Positions 45,300-58,040 are shown, counted from the stretch's first letter. The stretch: 64,000 nt of DNA from Hyalella azteca (GCF_000764305.2 NW_025931515.1:62001-126000); one strand, 5' to 3'. Numbers and translations are program-made. The notes: generated by a model not told the origin, from the sequence alone.

Positions 45300-45430
45300 G
45301 ATGGAGGTGTGTACCAGAGCTGAAACTGATCTGGAGGTGTTGTACCAGAGCTGAAACTGATCTGGAGGTGTTGTACCAGAGCTGAAACTGAGCTGGAGGT
45401 GATGTACTAGAGCTGAAACTGAGCTGGAGG
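45300..45430. repeat. 31-bp tandem repeat
   Basis: Four units of GGTGTTGTACCAGAGCTGAA plus ACTGATCTGGA. In copy B only a degenerate version (54380-54440) exists. Confidence 0.88.
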
Positions 45431-45619
45431 GCGAAAATGGTTCTGCAGATTTGTTAAATAAATCATTTTACCATTTTAATTATTCAAATTAGCTAAATAC
45501 GAAGCGTGTTTACGCCGCCGCAGCGCTACGGCCGGTGCATGTACACCATGTAGTTACATCTCTTGTGAAGCCACAGACGCCGTTACGGAACAATCCGCTC
45601 GAGTCTGCATCTGTTGACG

Positions 45620-46045
45620 TGATTTCAATATTCCTCCACCTATTGAGAATAACGCCAACTGCGAAGTGCGAGTATTTTTCTGTGCCGAAAGCTTTAAATC
45701 AGTTGACATTCATCGCCAAATCAGTGAAGTAAATGGTGAAAACAACATGAATGATGGGATGGTGAGGAAATGGGTCAATTAGATCCTATAGAGATGGCTG
45801 ACCAAACATTCATGATGAGGATGTAGGAGGCTTTCAGTCATTACAGATGATCTGGTTCAAAAAATTGACAGTAAGTGAAAGAGAAGAGATAATTCTCGAA
45901 TTCATCCTTGTCTGAAAAGTTCACTGCTGTCTCCAGAAGTGTTCTTCAATAATATACGTCCAAACCTATAAATTTTCGAAAACTGCGGCCACGTTTAGTG
46001 CCAAAAACTTTGACAGATGAGGTGCAAGCTTCCTTTATATGACAT
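45620..46045 (+). pseudogene. Mariner-like transposase N-terminal fragment, copy A (dead)
   Basis: The reading frames together resemble the N-terminal helix-turn-helix of mariner/SETMAR-type transposases (IENxxxCEVR, an AEGFxxVDIHRQI-like region, DGMVRKWV, DGRPNIHDE), followed out of frame by DDLVQK and near 46000 by a LVPKTLTDE-like stretch. Frameshifts and stops break it repeatedly, including a stop right after the KWV segment (AATTAG near 45778). The DDD catalytic domain is missing. Copy B at 54620-54893 is less damaged at the start but lacks the right-hand part. Confidence 0.7.
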
Positions 46046-46199
46046 ACAGAAGCTTTGATATAAAGTTGCGTTAAATTCCTCGATATTTATGGGAATTGTG
46101 CCAAAAAGTGAAGTAAAATATATCCATTCACATTGATAAATTATCATGTGATTATTATTAATTATATTGATAATTATTATTGATAAATTATTGCGAATT

Positions 46200-46260
46200 A
46201 ATCGAAGCATCACCACGCACCACCACCACGCAGCACCACGCATCACCACCACGCAAAGCA
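46200..46260. repeat. CAC/CACGCA short repeat, copy A
   Basis: CACCACCACGCAGCACCACG-type microsatellite, matched by the longer version at 54905-55005 in copy B. Confidence 0.8.
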
Positions 46261-46524
46261 TTATTGCGCCGGAAGCAATAGACACAATAATTGCGTGTAA
46301 TTACCACACAGATCAGGCAATAATACAGCGTCCACACACCCCAACACTCATATGCTCCGCTGTATGATTACACATGAGGGTTCAACCCCTACTTCCTTCC
46401 TCACTACTCCCCCGCACCACCCCAACCCCACCACACCACAACCCCATAACCCCAAGTCCACAACCCTCTGAATACCGCCACATTACCCATGATCCGTTCA
46501 GCGTGATGATGTAATTACAGGAGG

Positions 46525-46650
46525 TGATTATATTTTATATTTTGCAATTTGCATTTTATGTTTTGTATTTATATTTTATGCTTTATATTTTAAGCTTTGT
46601 ATTTTATATTTAAATACCATTAATTATATTTATATTTTATGCTTTATAGT
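46525..46650. repeat. TTTATATTTTATG low-complexity repeat
   Basis: AT-rich units of about 14 bp, TATTTTATGCTTTATA. A shorter version lies at 55280-55375. Confidence 0.7.
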
Positions 46651-47389
46651 TTCGATATAGCCGAATAATTATTATGCTAGTTGTCCCACACAAACTTCAT
46701 TATTAATTAAATCTCCGCTTTAGATCATCATAATTTGAGTGTTTTTTTTTACAGAATTTCGTAAATTGTTTATTTAATGACAAATGTTGCTTGAAAATTA
46801 GATGGATAACAACTTCCCGCTAAGCGATGTACTGGTAATGAGCGTAAAAACAATTTGACGAAGGGAAATTTTCTGATTTTGTTCCTTCTCCCACTGAATA
46901 AATAAATTCGAAATGATAACAAAAAAGTAATTTAAATAACCAAGTATAATAAATTAAATACTCTATGCTAATTGTGTGTTAATATGCAATCAATAAAACG
47001 TTTCTATGTAGTAATGAGTCCCCGGATGGGATATATGTATAAATTTACTACTGCAAACGTAGATGACATTTGTATTAATGATTGTTTGAATTGCATGATT
47101 GTTTGAATTGCCAAATTCCCCCCCTGAATATATTCCAGAACCCATGAGTAATTACATCTATAATTTTCTCTCAATTTTTGTATATAATAGTTTATCCATT
47201 TTTTTATGTATTACTTTTTAATATACTGAATATCGTCTTTACTGCACTTGATATGTCACATTTTTGTATATATAACATTATATATTACATTTATATACAT
47301 ATTACTTTACATATCACTTTTTCTACATATTACTTTATACATCACTTTTTATATATATTACATGTGAAAGGAAGCTGGACCGCGTGATG

Positions 47390-48457
47390 AGCTGACGGCA
47401 TAAGTGGCGTATCCAGCAGCAGTCTTCCTGCCAGCCTCATATCCATTATAGTCATTAACTTCGGTTCCTATTAACTCAATAATATTATAAACTATCGGCT
47501 CGATATTTCATATTAATCGTGATAACATTTAATTTTATTTTATATTAATCATGACAACACTGAATTTTTACATAAGACTTAATTTTTTATTACAAATTTT
47601 TGGTTCAAAAACAAATTTCATATTAATCATGACAACACTGAATTTTTTACAGAATTATTTATTTTTTATAACAAATTTTTAAACCAAAAACAATAACTTG
47701 AAAGAATTTTAGGGAAGTTTGAACTGCAATGATGTAATGATTAAAAAAAATGATGAGGTCATAAATTGTGATGACATGATGATATGGGTTGATGATTTTT
47801 CGCTTTAGATGAAATCGACGAATTTTTTATTGAATCGAAAAATAAATAGAAATTTTGCCGCAAAAATGATTATATTAAATAAAAAAACACGGAAATATGC
47901 TTTCGACACTCAGGGTTCACAAACCGTCTACCTGTACAGTCAAACAGACGAGCGCGCTAATATAACAGGCGAGCAGTACAGTCAAACAGACGAGCGCGCT
48001 AATATAACAGGCGAGCAGTACAGTCGAATAGTGCCTCATTAATCAGTCAGATAGTATAAATATTATCATTTTTATCATCAGCAAATTTCCCGTCAATGAT
48101 AACCTGCTGCGTATCGTGCGAATTGTGTTGTGGTGATGTGGTGATGTGGTGACGTGATGATGTGATGAGGTGGTGATGTGATGATGTGATGAGGTGGTGA
48201 TGTGGTGATGGTGTGCCGAGTTATCTCCCTGCATCACTCGTCTCATGAATCCCGAACATTTCCGTCATCTTCAACTGGGAATTTATTGAGGCTTCAACAT
48301 TACCATCTGATTCCATAATTCCTGGCGATTCCAGACCCTGATTCCAGCGGGAATTACGGCCTGAAATTCTGTTTTTTTTTCTTTTTCAAATGCCGAAAAC
48401 AACCAATCTGTCATAAAGTTCAATAATATGCCTTCTAAATGCTCAGCCGCCCATAAA
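47390..48457. other. Copy A-specific noncoding DNA
   Basis: No gene. 47937-48020 is a 42-bp unit present twice (CAGTCAAACAGACGAGCGCG plus CTAATATAACAGGCGAG). 48120-48212 is a GATGTG/GATGATGTG microsatellite. 47560-47640 repeats TATTAATCATGACAACACTG twice. Confidence 0.7.
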
Positions 48458-48599
48458 CTGTCCATAACCCGGCCTTAACCGCCATAAAAGTGTCCCACTG
48501 CCGTCATATGACCGGCCGCCTATAACCCGCCCATAACAGCCAGCATTCTCAGCCACCGCCGCAGGGGGGATGTTACAGGGAATGTCTACAGCGCTTCTT

Positions 48600-48840
48600 T
48601 TGACCATTGGAATTCCGCATTCGTAGACTAACCGTTCGTAGATCAACCATACTTATTCCTCATTCGTACTATTCATTTATAGGTTAGCTATTCACATTCC
48701 TCATTCGTAGATCAACCATTCGTTTTCCTCATTCGTAAATCAACCATTCCTATTCATCATTCTTAGATCAACCATTAGTATTGCTCATTCGTAAATCACC
48801 CATTCGTATTCCTCATTCGTAGATCAACCATTCGTATGCC
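48600..48840. repeat. 28-bp tandem repeat, copy A
   Basis: About seven units of ATTCCTCATTCGTAGATCAA plus CCATTCGT. The same array lies at 56910-57150 in copy B with only scattered differences. Confidence 0.9.
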
Positions 48841-49277
48841 TAATTTCTGCGCTACGGTAAGGGACAAGCAAAGTACAAAAGATCTCATAATGGCTATCTT
48901 TATAATGGCTTCAAAGAATAAAGGACAAAAACGCACGGAACGATAAATGTTGTTGTCGAGTTCCAGTAAATATTTTGACTGTGATGAAGTAGCTGCGATT
49001 ATTGAGTCAATTGGATTATTCTTAATCAGAGCGTTGTTCCCATTCAAGAACAAGCAAAGGGAAATTGTGTAATATATTTTGTAATATATTTATTATTGCA
49101 TAATATAATAGATTCATATTTTATTAATTAATATAATATAAAAGTATCAAACGAATTCGGCCCAAAATACTTCGAAAATACGGGTCGATGTCTAAGTTAA
49201 TTTTGAATAAAATTTTTCTATCAGTTTACTGTCGGGATAAAACATTTTTGCTTAAGAATTTCAAATTATTTATTAAA

Positions 49278-51370
49278 TTAAGAATTTCAATTTATTTATT
49301 GGGTTGATCTAATCAGCAAAGAAACGTGCTCCACTAATGAGAACTAAATAATCATCCGTTCCTCAAGTTTGATTATATAGTGCAAATTCTAAACTTATAT
49401 TTCGTCCGAGTTAAACATCTTCTATTATAATTTAGCTTTTATATTAAATCTTCTTTAATTTTGGTTATTGTATCAGCGACAACAAATTAATTCTTACAAA
49501 CATTATATCTCTGACCTGCACTCAAGATTTCTGAGGTAAAATCAAGCCACATGCAACGCAGTGAATTTTTTTACCTTGAAGACTTTTTGTTTTCATAAAA
49601 ATTTTCAGCTCGATTTATCAGCGAGTCGAACGATGTTTTCCGCTGTATTATTAAGTCAAAAATATAAGTTCCCGAAATAAATTTTTATTTATTGACGAAT
49701 TTTGCATAGAATGATATTTTTTATTTTTATTGACATTATATATAAACACTTCCTCAAATTTCCGTGAAGTAATAAGATGTTTCGCGACAGCATCCTGTTT
49801 ATTGATGGTGAGTCACTGTACACATATAAAGCAATTTTATAATATAATGCAATAAAATTGGTTAATAAGGTTATTGCGTTACGTTTGAGACACGATAATG
49901 CATGCAAAGCAAGATTAAAATGAAAATATATTGGATTAAAAGCATCGCAGTAACTGGAGTGAATTACGTGATACGAAAATAGCGACACGAAGAGCGAATT
50001 CCAGGTTTGTTTTCGGTCGGAGGTCTATAAACTTTCCGCCTGCCGAATGGGACTAGTTCCAGACTATACCTTCTATTACAACATTAATGGATGGAACAAG
50101 TTGTCATCGAGGAGCTTCACATTGTCAATAAAAAGATATTTCTGCTCTTCAAACTAACTTATGTTAAAGAACAAATGCTGTCATCAAGTACCAATATTCC
50201 TTAAAAATAAATAAATAATTTGAAAATGATAGCAGAATTTTCCTTTTTATGCAACTTTGATTGAAGACCAAAAAATTGGTTTAATTACAATGCTAACAAA
50301 ATAAATAAAAGCATGTTAATAAAATACATTCTCTGCCATAAAACTTGTATAAAATGACAAGAAATATCTGTTAACATATATTTAAATACATTTAATACAT
50401 TTAAATATATTCGTGCTGCGCAGGTCCCGAATGAAGCCGTTATCATTGATTGCCACATTAAACTTTTTAACAACTTAACTGTTCCGTAAATAGACTTTAA
50501 TAAAGCTTCGATTGCTTAACCTGCGACGAAAGGTTTTTTCATATTACCATTCCACGCACGGTTTAAATAATAATAAGAAAGTGGCAGCCATGAATTACGC
50601 TTGGAAATAAAATAAGTTTAAGTTTGATTGAATGTTGGCGGAACAAAACACGCAATTCACTTTGAATGCTGCCTATGAATTTTATGGTCAGAATTAACGA
50701 TCTTCTTCCTGTGGCAAAGAGTCCATGCCTGCCTTATTATAAGTCATCGTCGTATTATTGGTGGTCAATAAAATACGATCACTTGGCCGCCGATAATACG
50801 ACTCTTGTATTCAGAATTTGATCATTACATAGGAAGGTTTAAGTGATCCCTAAGCCAGCGTTCCCGGTCTTCGGTCGTACATGTGGAGGGTGGCAATTAT
50901 ATTCGAGTTTTAGTGTTCAGAGGAAACCTTGTGGCAGTAAAATGCTAATAAAACGTGCAGAATTTACGTCAAAACTTTCTCATTAGAAACTGCAGAGCGA
51001 CGCAATCAAGCCGCAATATAGCCAGCCGCTGCGGAAGTGTAAATAACTTCGCATTAACGACTTTCTGCTAAAATACGGGAGCAGGTTTCAGCGCTATTAC
51101 GAATACGGGAACAGGTTAGAGAGCCATTACGAATACGGGAACAGGATGTCGTCGCACGCACGGCGCGAGCAGCTGTGTACTTTGTACGGTGTAGCAGCTG
51201 AGTACTTTGTATAGTATGAGTGTGTAAGTATGTGTGTAATTTGTATGAGATGACGGCCACGTACTGTGTATGACGTAGCCACAGTATCTAAGATCAATGT
51301 GTTGAGCCATGATGTGTGAATACGAAATGAGCAGCAATCCATCATGTCTGAATATAAATGGTGCGTGATT
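49278..51370. other. Copy A-specific noncoding DNA
   Basis: About 2.1 kb with no counterpart in copy B, where a single N (57588) stands instead. It may be absent or simply unassembled there. No gene is recognised. 51068-51150 has three ~30-bp units of CATTACGAATACGGGAACAG. Confidence 0.6.
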
Positions 51371-51377
51371 CCATTGC

Positions 51378-51790
51378 CTGATATAGGGGCTGTTGGGGCG
51401 CGTATCCAGGATACTTATCGTGTCGGGATATTGTATATAGGGGCTATTGGAGCGCGTATCCAGGATACTTATCGTAACAGGATATTGACTGCACTTGAAA
51501 ATTATTTCTTAGTGGCAAAATTGGAGACGATTGGAAGAAAGTATTGAAGAAAAACGTGTATATTTTACTCCCAATTGGTATGTGTGAATATATCTTAACA
51601 GACGTCAACTTGTTTTTTCAATATTTTGAAACGAAAGTCAACTGCCTATTCAAAGTTTTATGTAAAATGCGGGATCAGAGAGGCTTTTTATAAATATATA
51701 ACATTTGAACTGATAAATTATTAACTGGATTCAAGATAACAAAAATGACGGTAGTCGGGATAACAGGATTCTATAATTGCAAGAAATTTC
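51378..51790 (+). repeat. 54-bp repeat family, locus 4
   Basis: Two units of GGCTGTTGGGGCGCGTATCC plus AGGATACTTATCGTGTCGGG, then the family tail (GACTGCACTTGAAAATTATT ... ACGGTAGTCGGGATAACAGG). Equivalent to locus 5 in copy B. Confidence 0.85.
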
Positions 51791-53309
51791 AAGCCCAGGC
51801 ATGGACAGGCTAATATGCTAGTAAGTAATATTAGCTATCAACTTTCATGTAAGTTATTGCCGTGTGACATGTTGCAGTAATTGTGTCTATATGCCACAAA
51901 TGTGACATGTTACCGTAAGTGTGACACGTTTCCAAAAGTGGGTCACATTGCCAAAACTGAGGACTGTGCTATAAAATCAATAGGTTTGTAGCTCCCCTAG
52001 TTAGCCTAATTTCAGTCACATTAAAAATCAAGAAAATTTAATCTAAATTATGCTAAATACATTTTTCTAAAATTTGTTTTTTTTTCAATTTTTGTCCTCT
52101 GTTCTAACCTCGTTGTAAAGGGTTAAAGTACGATACAGAATTCGATCATTTGTGTGGCCCCGAAATTCGGCTATAAAAAATTCAATATATTTTTTTTATT
52201 TAAGTGATAAATTTGTTAAATATTAGTGAGCATCTAATACATTCCAACATCCTAAAATATTTTGCTATGAGAAAAAAATTTTGCTATGAGAAAAATTTAT
52301 GTCAATGACGTAACGATGCTAATATCAATCCCTCATCATACTAATAAATTTCTTGATTGCCAAATATGTTTATAACTTTTCTGTCTATTTATGGCCTATC
52401 TAAAATAGCAATCAAATACGGTGAGCAAAATTGTTTTGGGTTGTTTTAATAAATAATTCCAACCAGAAATCTGCTTAAAATATTAAATGGATGAATTTTT
52501 GTGCTTTCTATGTAGAAACTAGACTGTTAAATCCCCATGAATAAATTAATTCATTTCTAACATATCGAGTTTTAAAATATTTCAAAAATCGAAATAAACT
52601 GAAATCTTCAACCAGTACCAAAACGCAATCAATTGGCCGACCATGATTAACAACGCATTGGTCGCCTAAGTTCATAATCAGTTGATCGCCGCAATTAACT
52701 ATCAATTACCCGCCATGAATCCCTTCCAAATAATTTCTTCGTCGGAATTCAAGGGCATCTCTGACGCTGGCTTTAAAGCCCTTAGCTAAGGCGCTCTAAG
52801 GGCCATCGTAAGTCACCTCAATCACCTACAATCACCGCCATCTTTACGTGCGATTGTCACGCTTCTGGTCCGATCAATAACAATCGCAGACGAGTAACAG
52901 GTTCCGGTTATTTGTTATATGGCAGAGCTGCAGTGGGACCTCCGCACGCTGCAGTTCTGGTAGGAATAATAAAGGGTTAACTCACAGTTCTGGTAGGAAT
53001 AGCATTGTGAATGGCAGGACGGGAGTGCGTTTTTTCTACTCGTAATTTCATTACCGAGCTCACTCATTGCTGGCAAAACTACACGGGTTTTACGTTCAAT
53101 ATTTCATTTAATTTTAGGAGGAATATTAAGAGATTCTGTTATGATATTTCCATGTAATTATTTTAAAAGGAAATTAATTCTTTACTTTAAATAAAATATT
53201 TTTGTCGGTGCCGTTTTAGCAAATGGGGTCAGAAGGACCGGACCCACTTTATGTCCCTGAGAACCATATTGTAAAGTTTTAATTGATTTGATGATAAAAT
53301 AAAGCAGCC

Positions 53310-53638
53310 GTGAATATAAAGTGTGCTGAGTTATTAGTTATCCATTCACAGCTCAGTGGTTACATGGAAAAAATGAGTTGGGTAAAAACTGGAAAGATTT
53401 ATATTAATGGGCGTGAATTAGAGTATGAATTAAAGAGTATTTTAAGGATCATGAAAGGGCAGCAGCAATCAAGTATTAGGTGTTCCAAGCATCAGCCATC
53501 AATATTGAGTAGACGGTGCGGAAATCAGGTCTTAAAACTCGGACCATAACAATACGGAAACTATTTTTAGCGCATTTTCTTATTTATGAAAAATATGCAC
53601 TATTGTGCTTGCCATGTCCGTCTGTCCGTCTGGCTGTC

Positions 53639-53670
<32 letters not shown>

Positions 53671-53930
53671 CGTGACTTGATGTTTTCGTCGACGAGAAAA
53701 TGCACTCTCTGTCACTCACTGCAGTGAGTACTGAGTTATTTTTTTCTAAATTATATCAACATATTTATGGAAATTCAGATTTGATTTGCGGCGAAAACGT
53801 AGTGCTAGTACCCGGTTACAATATTATGATAAATATAAAAGCATAAATTAAGCGCAAGAAAATAATAATGAGATGAATGTTTCATATATTTCAGTTATTC
53901 AGAGACAATAGCCATTCACCTGCTGAAACA
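53310..53930. other. Noncoding DNA with GTCT microsatellite
   Basis: No gene supported; the 79-codon open frame at 53310 is broken in the duplicate at 59340. 53615-53672 is a (CTGT/CCGT)n microsatellite not seen in copy B. Confidence 0.6.
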
Positions 53931-54335
53931 GGTCGCTCATGTGATGAAACAGCTGATTAACGTATGAAACAGCTGATTCATGAAATTAAACAGCTGACAA
54001 ACGAAATGATACTGCTGATTACTGAAATGAAACAGCTGACTAACGAAAGAAAAAAGCATATTCACGAAACGAAACCGCGTATTCACGAAATGAAACAACG
54101 TATTCACGAAATAAAACAACGTATTCACGAAATAAAACAGCGTTTTCACGAAATGATACAGCTGATTAACGAAATGAAACAGTTGCTTCGTTCATGAAAC
54201 AGCTGCTTCACTCATGAAACAGCTACTTCACCTCATGAAACAGCTGCTTCACTCATGAAACAGCTACTTCACCTCATGAAACAGCTGTTTCACCTCATGA
54301 AACAGCTGCTTCACTCATGAAACAGCTGTTGAAAT
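53930..54335. repeat. ~21-bp ATGAAACAGCTG repeat, copy A
   Basis: About 19 units of GAAATGAAACAGCTGATTCA type, changing to a 20-bp CTTCACTCATGAAACAGCTG form on the right. The + strand Lys/Gln/Ile coiled-coil-like frame is a repeat artefact. Confidence 0.9.
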
Positions 54336-54619
54336 GCTCTACTCTCTGGAAGTGCACTGAATTTATGCCTGGAGAGGGCTGAAAGAAGGGCTGGAACTGA
54401 GCGGAAGCAATGTAGCAGGGCTGAAACTGAGCTGGAGAGCTAAAACGGTTCTGTAAATTTGTTAACTAAATATTTTTTCCATTAGAATTGTTCAACTTAG
54501 CTGCATGCGAAGCGTGTTTACGTCGCCGTAGTGCATGTACACCATGTAGCTACATCTGTTGTGAAGCCAAGACGCCATAACGGAAATATCCTATCGAGTC
54601 TGCATCTGTTGAAGTGATT

Positions 54620-54893
54620 TTAAAATACCGCCACCTATTGAAAATCTCAGCGACTGCGAAGTGCGAGCATTTCTCTGTGCCGAAGGCTTCGAATCAGTTG
54701 ACATTCATCGCCAAATCATTGACGTGTATGGTGAAAACATTGTGAATGATGGAATGGTGCGGAAATGGGTTATGGCCTATAAAGATGGCCGACCAAACAT
54801 TCATGATGAGGATGTAGGAGGCTTTCAGTCATTACAGATGATCTGGTTCAAAAAGTAGAGAGTAAAGTGAAAGAGAAGAGATGATTCCCGAAT
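54620..54893 (+). pseudogene. Mariner-like transposase N-terminal fragment, copy B (dead)
   Basis: Reads CEVRAFLCAEGFESVDIHRQ and then DVYGENIVNDGMVRKWV with DGRPNIHDED, the helix-turn-helix region of mariner-type transposases. A frameshift after the HDED motif (near 54812) moves the continuation (DDLVQKVESKVKEKR, then TGA) into another frame; the same lesion is in copy A. No catalytic domain follows; the CACCACGCA microsatellite begins at 54905. Confidence 0.75.
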
Positions 54894-54904
54894 TCATCCT
54901 TGTC

Positions 54905-55005
54905 ACGCATCACCAATTGGTGCAGCACCACACATCACCACGCACCACCACCACGCAGCACCACCACGCACCACCACCACCACGCACCACCACGCATCAC
55001 CACGC
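54905..55005. repeat. CAC/CACGCA short repeat, copy B
   Basis: CACCACCACGCACCACCACC-type microsatellite, longer than its counterpart at 46200-46260. Confidence 0.85.
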
Positions 55006-55979
55006 AAAGCATTATTGCGCCGGAAGCAATAGACAAAATAATTGCGTGTAATTGCCACACAGATCAGGCAATGATACAGCGTCCACACACCCCAACACTC
55101 ATATGCTCCGCTGTATGATTACACATGAGGGTTCAACCCCTACTTCCTTCCTCACAACCCCCCACACAACCCCAACCCCGAGACACCCCAACCCCATAAC
55201 CCCAAGTCCCCAACCCTCTGAATACCGCCACATTACCCATGCTCCGTTCTGTGTGATGATGTAATTACAGGAGGGTGATTATATTTTATATTTTGCAATT
55301 TACATTTTATGTTTTGCATTTTATATTTATATCCTTTTTATTAAATTTATATTTTCTACTTTATGTCTTGTATTTTAGATATAGCCGAATAATTATTATG
55401 CTAGTTGTCCCACACAAACTTCATTATTAATTAAATCTCCGCTTTAGATCATCATAATTTGAGTGTTTTTTTTTACAGAATTTCGTAAATTGTTTATTTA
55501 ATGACAAATGTTGCTTGAAAATTAGATGGATAACAACTTCCCGCTAAGCGATGTACTGGTAATGAGCGTAAAAACAATTTGACGAAGGGAAATTTTCTGA
55601 TTTTGTTCCTTCTCCCACTGAATAAATAAATTCGAAATGATAACAAAAAAGTAATTTAAATAACCAAGTATAATAAATTAAATACTCTATGCTAATTGTG
55701 TGTTAATATGCAATCAATAAAACGTTTCTATGTAGTAATGAGTCCCCGGATGGGATATATGTATAAATTTACTACTGCAAACGTAGATGACATTTGTATT
55801 AATGATTGTTTGAATTGCATGATTGTTTGAATTGTCAAATTCCACCCCTGCATATATTCCAGAACCCATAAGTAATTACATCTATAATTTTCTATAAATT
55901 TTTGTATATATTACTTTATCAATATTTTTTATATATTACTTTTTATGTAATATACCGTATACTGAATATCGTGTTTACT

Positions 55980-56229
55980 TTACTTGATATGTCACTTTTT
56001 TATACATAACATTATATATAACATTTATATACATTTTACTTTATATATCACTTTTTGCATATACTACTTTATACATCACTTTTTTCTACATATTACTTTA
56101 CACATCACTTTTTTATACATATTACTTTACACATCACTTTTTTCTATATATTACTTTATACATCACTTTTTTCTACATATTACTTTACACATCACTTTTT
56201 TCTACATATTACTTTACATATCCCTTTTT
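55980..56229. repeat. 29-bp tandem repeat (TTACTTTACACATCACTTTT)
   Basis: About eight units, ending at the N at 56230. Copy A has about three units at 47280-47365. Confidence 0.9.
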
Positions 56230-56334
56230 NCTGTCCATAACCCGGCCTTAACCGCTATAAAAGTATCTGCCACTGCCGCCATATGACCGGCCGCCGATAA
56301 CCCGCCCATAACAGCCAGCATTCTCAGCCACCGC

Positions 56335-56690
56335 CGCTAAATGCCTGTCTGCCCATAATCCACCTATAACCCGCCGATAATGGCCATCAAAGTCTGTGCG
56401 ATAACCGCTCTATGCCCGGCCGCCCATAACCCACTCATAACCCGCCTATAAATGCCATCAGAGTTTCTGCCGCAACCACTCTTTGCCCGGCCCGCCCATA
56501 ATCCACCCATAACCTGCCATAATAGCTATCAAAGTCTCTGCCACAACCGCCCTATGACCGGCCGCTCCTAACCCACCCATAACCCACCCATAAATGCCAT
56601 CAAAGTCTCAGTCACAACCGCCCTGTGCCCGGCCGCCCATAACCCACCCATAAACCGCCCATAAATGCCATCATAGTCTCTGGAAATAAA
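56335..56690. repeat. ~71-bp GC-rich tandem repeat, copy B only
   Basis: About five units of TGCCCGGCCGCCCATAACCC plus CCCATAAATGCCATCAAAGT. The founder sequence (GACCGGCCGCCKATAACCCG) is present once in copy A at 48508, so the array expanded after duplication. Confidence 0.88.
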
Positions 56691-56880
56691 TCACTCTTGC
56701 GGAGCGTCTCCGGCCAGAGACGCGGGTCGGTGTCGTGATCTCTGCGCCGCCATCCTGATTTTGTCTCTGGAATTTATTAGCGGCTCAGATGCTAGGCTGG
56801 CCGATGATTTATGCTCCGCTGGGCTATCATCACCGGGGGCGGGGGGAGGGAGGGGGGAGAAGGGAGGAGGATTGGGGGGA
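56691..56880. other. GC-rich spacer, copy B only
   Basis: Contains GGCCAGAGACGCGGGTCGGT and a G-run-rich stretch at 56835-56880 (GGGGGCGGGGGGAGGGAGGG), a possible G-quadruplex former on the + strand. Not present in copy A. Confidence 0.6.
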
Positions 56881-56909
56881 TGTTACAGGGAATGTCTACA
56901 GCGCTTCTT

Positions 56910-57150
56910 TTGACCATTGGAATTCCGCATTCGTAGACTAACCGTTCGTGGATCAACCATAGTTATTCCTCATTCGTATTATTCATTTATAGGTTAGCTA
57001 TTCACATTCCTCATTCGTAGATCAACCATTCGTTTTCCTCATTCGTAAATCAACCATTCCTATTCATCATTCTTAGATCAACCATTAGTATTGCTCATTC
57101 GTAAATCACCCATTCGTATTCCTCATTCGTAGATCAACCATTCGTATGCC
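56910..57150. repeat. 28-bp tandem repeat, copy B
   Basis: Same array as 48600-48840, ATTCCTCATTCGTAGATCAA unit. Confidence 0.9.
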
Positions 57151-57589
57151 TAATTTCTGCGCTACGGCAAGGGACAAGCAAAGTACAAAAGATCTTATAA
57201 TGGCTATCTTTATAATGGCTTCAAAGAATAAAGGACAAAAACGCACGGAACGATAAATGTTGTTGTCGAGTTCCAGTAAATATTTTGACTGTGATGAAGT
57301 AGCTGCGATTATTGCGTCAATTGGATTATTTTTAATCAGAGTGTTGCTGCCATTCGAGAACAAGCAAAGGGAAATTGTGTAATATATTTTGTAATATATT
57401 TATTATTGCATAATATAATAGATTCATATTTTATTTATTAATATAATATAAAATTATCAAGTGAATTCGGCTCAAAATACTTCGAAAATACGGGTCGATG
57501 TCTAAGTTAATTTTGAATAAAATTTTTCTATCAGTTTACTGTCGGGATAAAACATTTTTGCTTAAGAATTTCAAATTATTTATTAAANT

Positions 57590-58040
57590 ATAGGGGCTGT
57601 TGGGGCGCGTATCCAGGATACTTATCGTATCGGGATATTGTATAAAGGGGCTGTTGGGGCGCGTATCCAGGATACTTATCGTGTCGGGGTATTGTATATA
57701 GGGGCTGTTGGGGCGCGTATCCAGGATACTTATCGTGTCGGGATATTGACTGCACCTGAAAATTATTTCCTAGTGGCAAAATTGGAGACGATTGGAAGAA
57801 AGTATTGAAGAAAAACGTGTATATTTTACTGTTCTTTCAATATTTTGAAACGAAAGTATTTTGAAACTGCCTATTCGATGTTTTATGTAAAATGTGGGAT
57901 TAGAGAGGCAATTCTATAAATAGATAACAACTGAATTTATTATTATAAATTAGATTCAAGATAACGGGAATGACGGACTCGGGATAACGGGATTCCCCGT
58001 TATCCCGAGTACCGGTACTCGGGATAATGGGCCCAGGCAT
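57590..58040 (+). repeat. 54-bp repeat family, locus 5
   Basis: Three units, exactly 54 bp apart (57593, 57647, 57701), of GGGGCTGTTGGGGCGCGTAT plus CCAGGATACTTATCG, followed by the tail shared with loci 3 and 4. The tail ends in an elaborated hairpin (57978-58009) not present in locus 4. An N at 57588 abuts the left side. Confidence 0.88.

Larger units (their letters stand above)
45270..54340. repeat. Tandem segmental duplication, copy A (~9 kb)
   Basis: Copy A is collinear with copy B (54338-60070). Shared parts include GCTGAAACTGAGCTGGAG near 45410, the mariner fragment, CATTATTGCGCCGGAAGCAA, a near-identical stretch at 46654-47390, CTGTCCATAACCCGGCC at 48458, 48571-49277, the 54-bp repeat locus at 51378, 51480-52740 and the ATGAAACAGCTG array at 53930-54335. 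DNA at about 47391-48457, 49278-51370 and 52741-52975 is present only in A. Confidence 0.88.
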
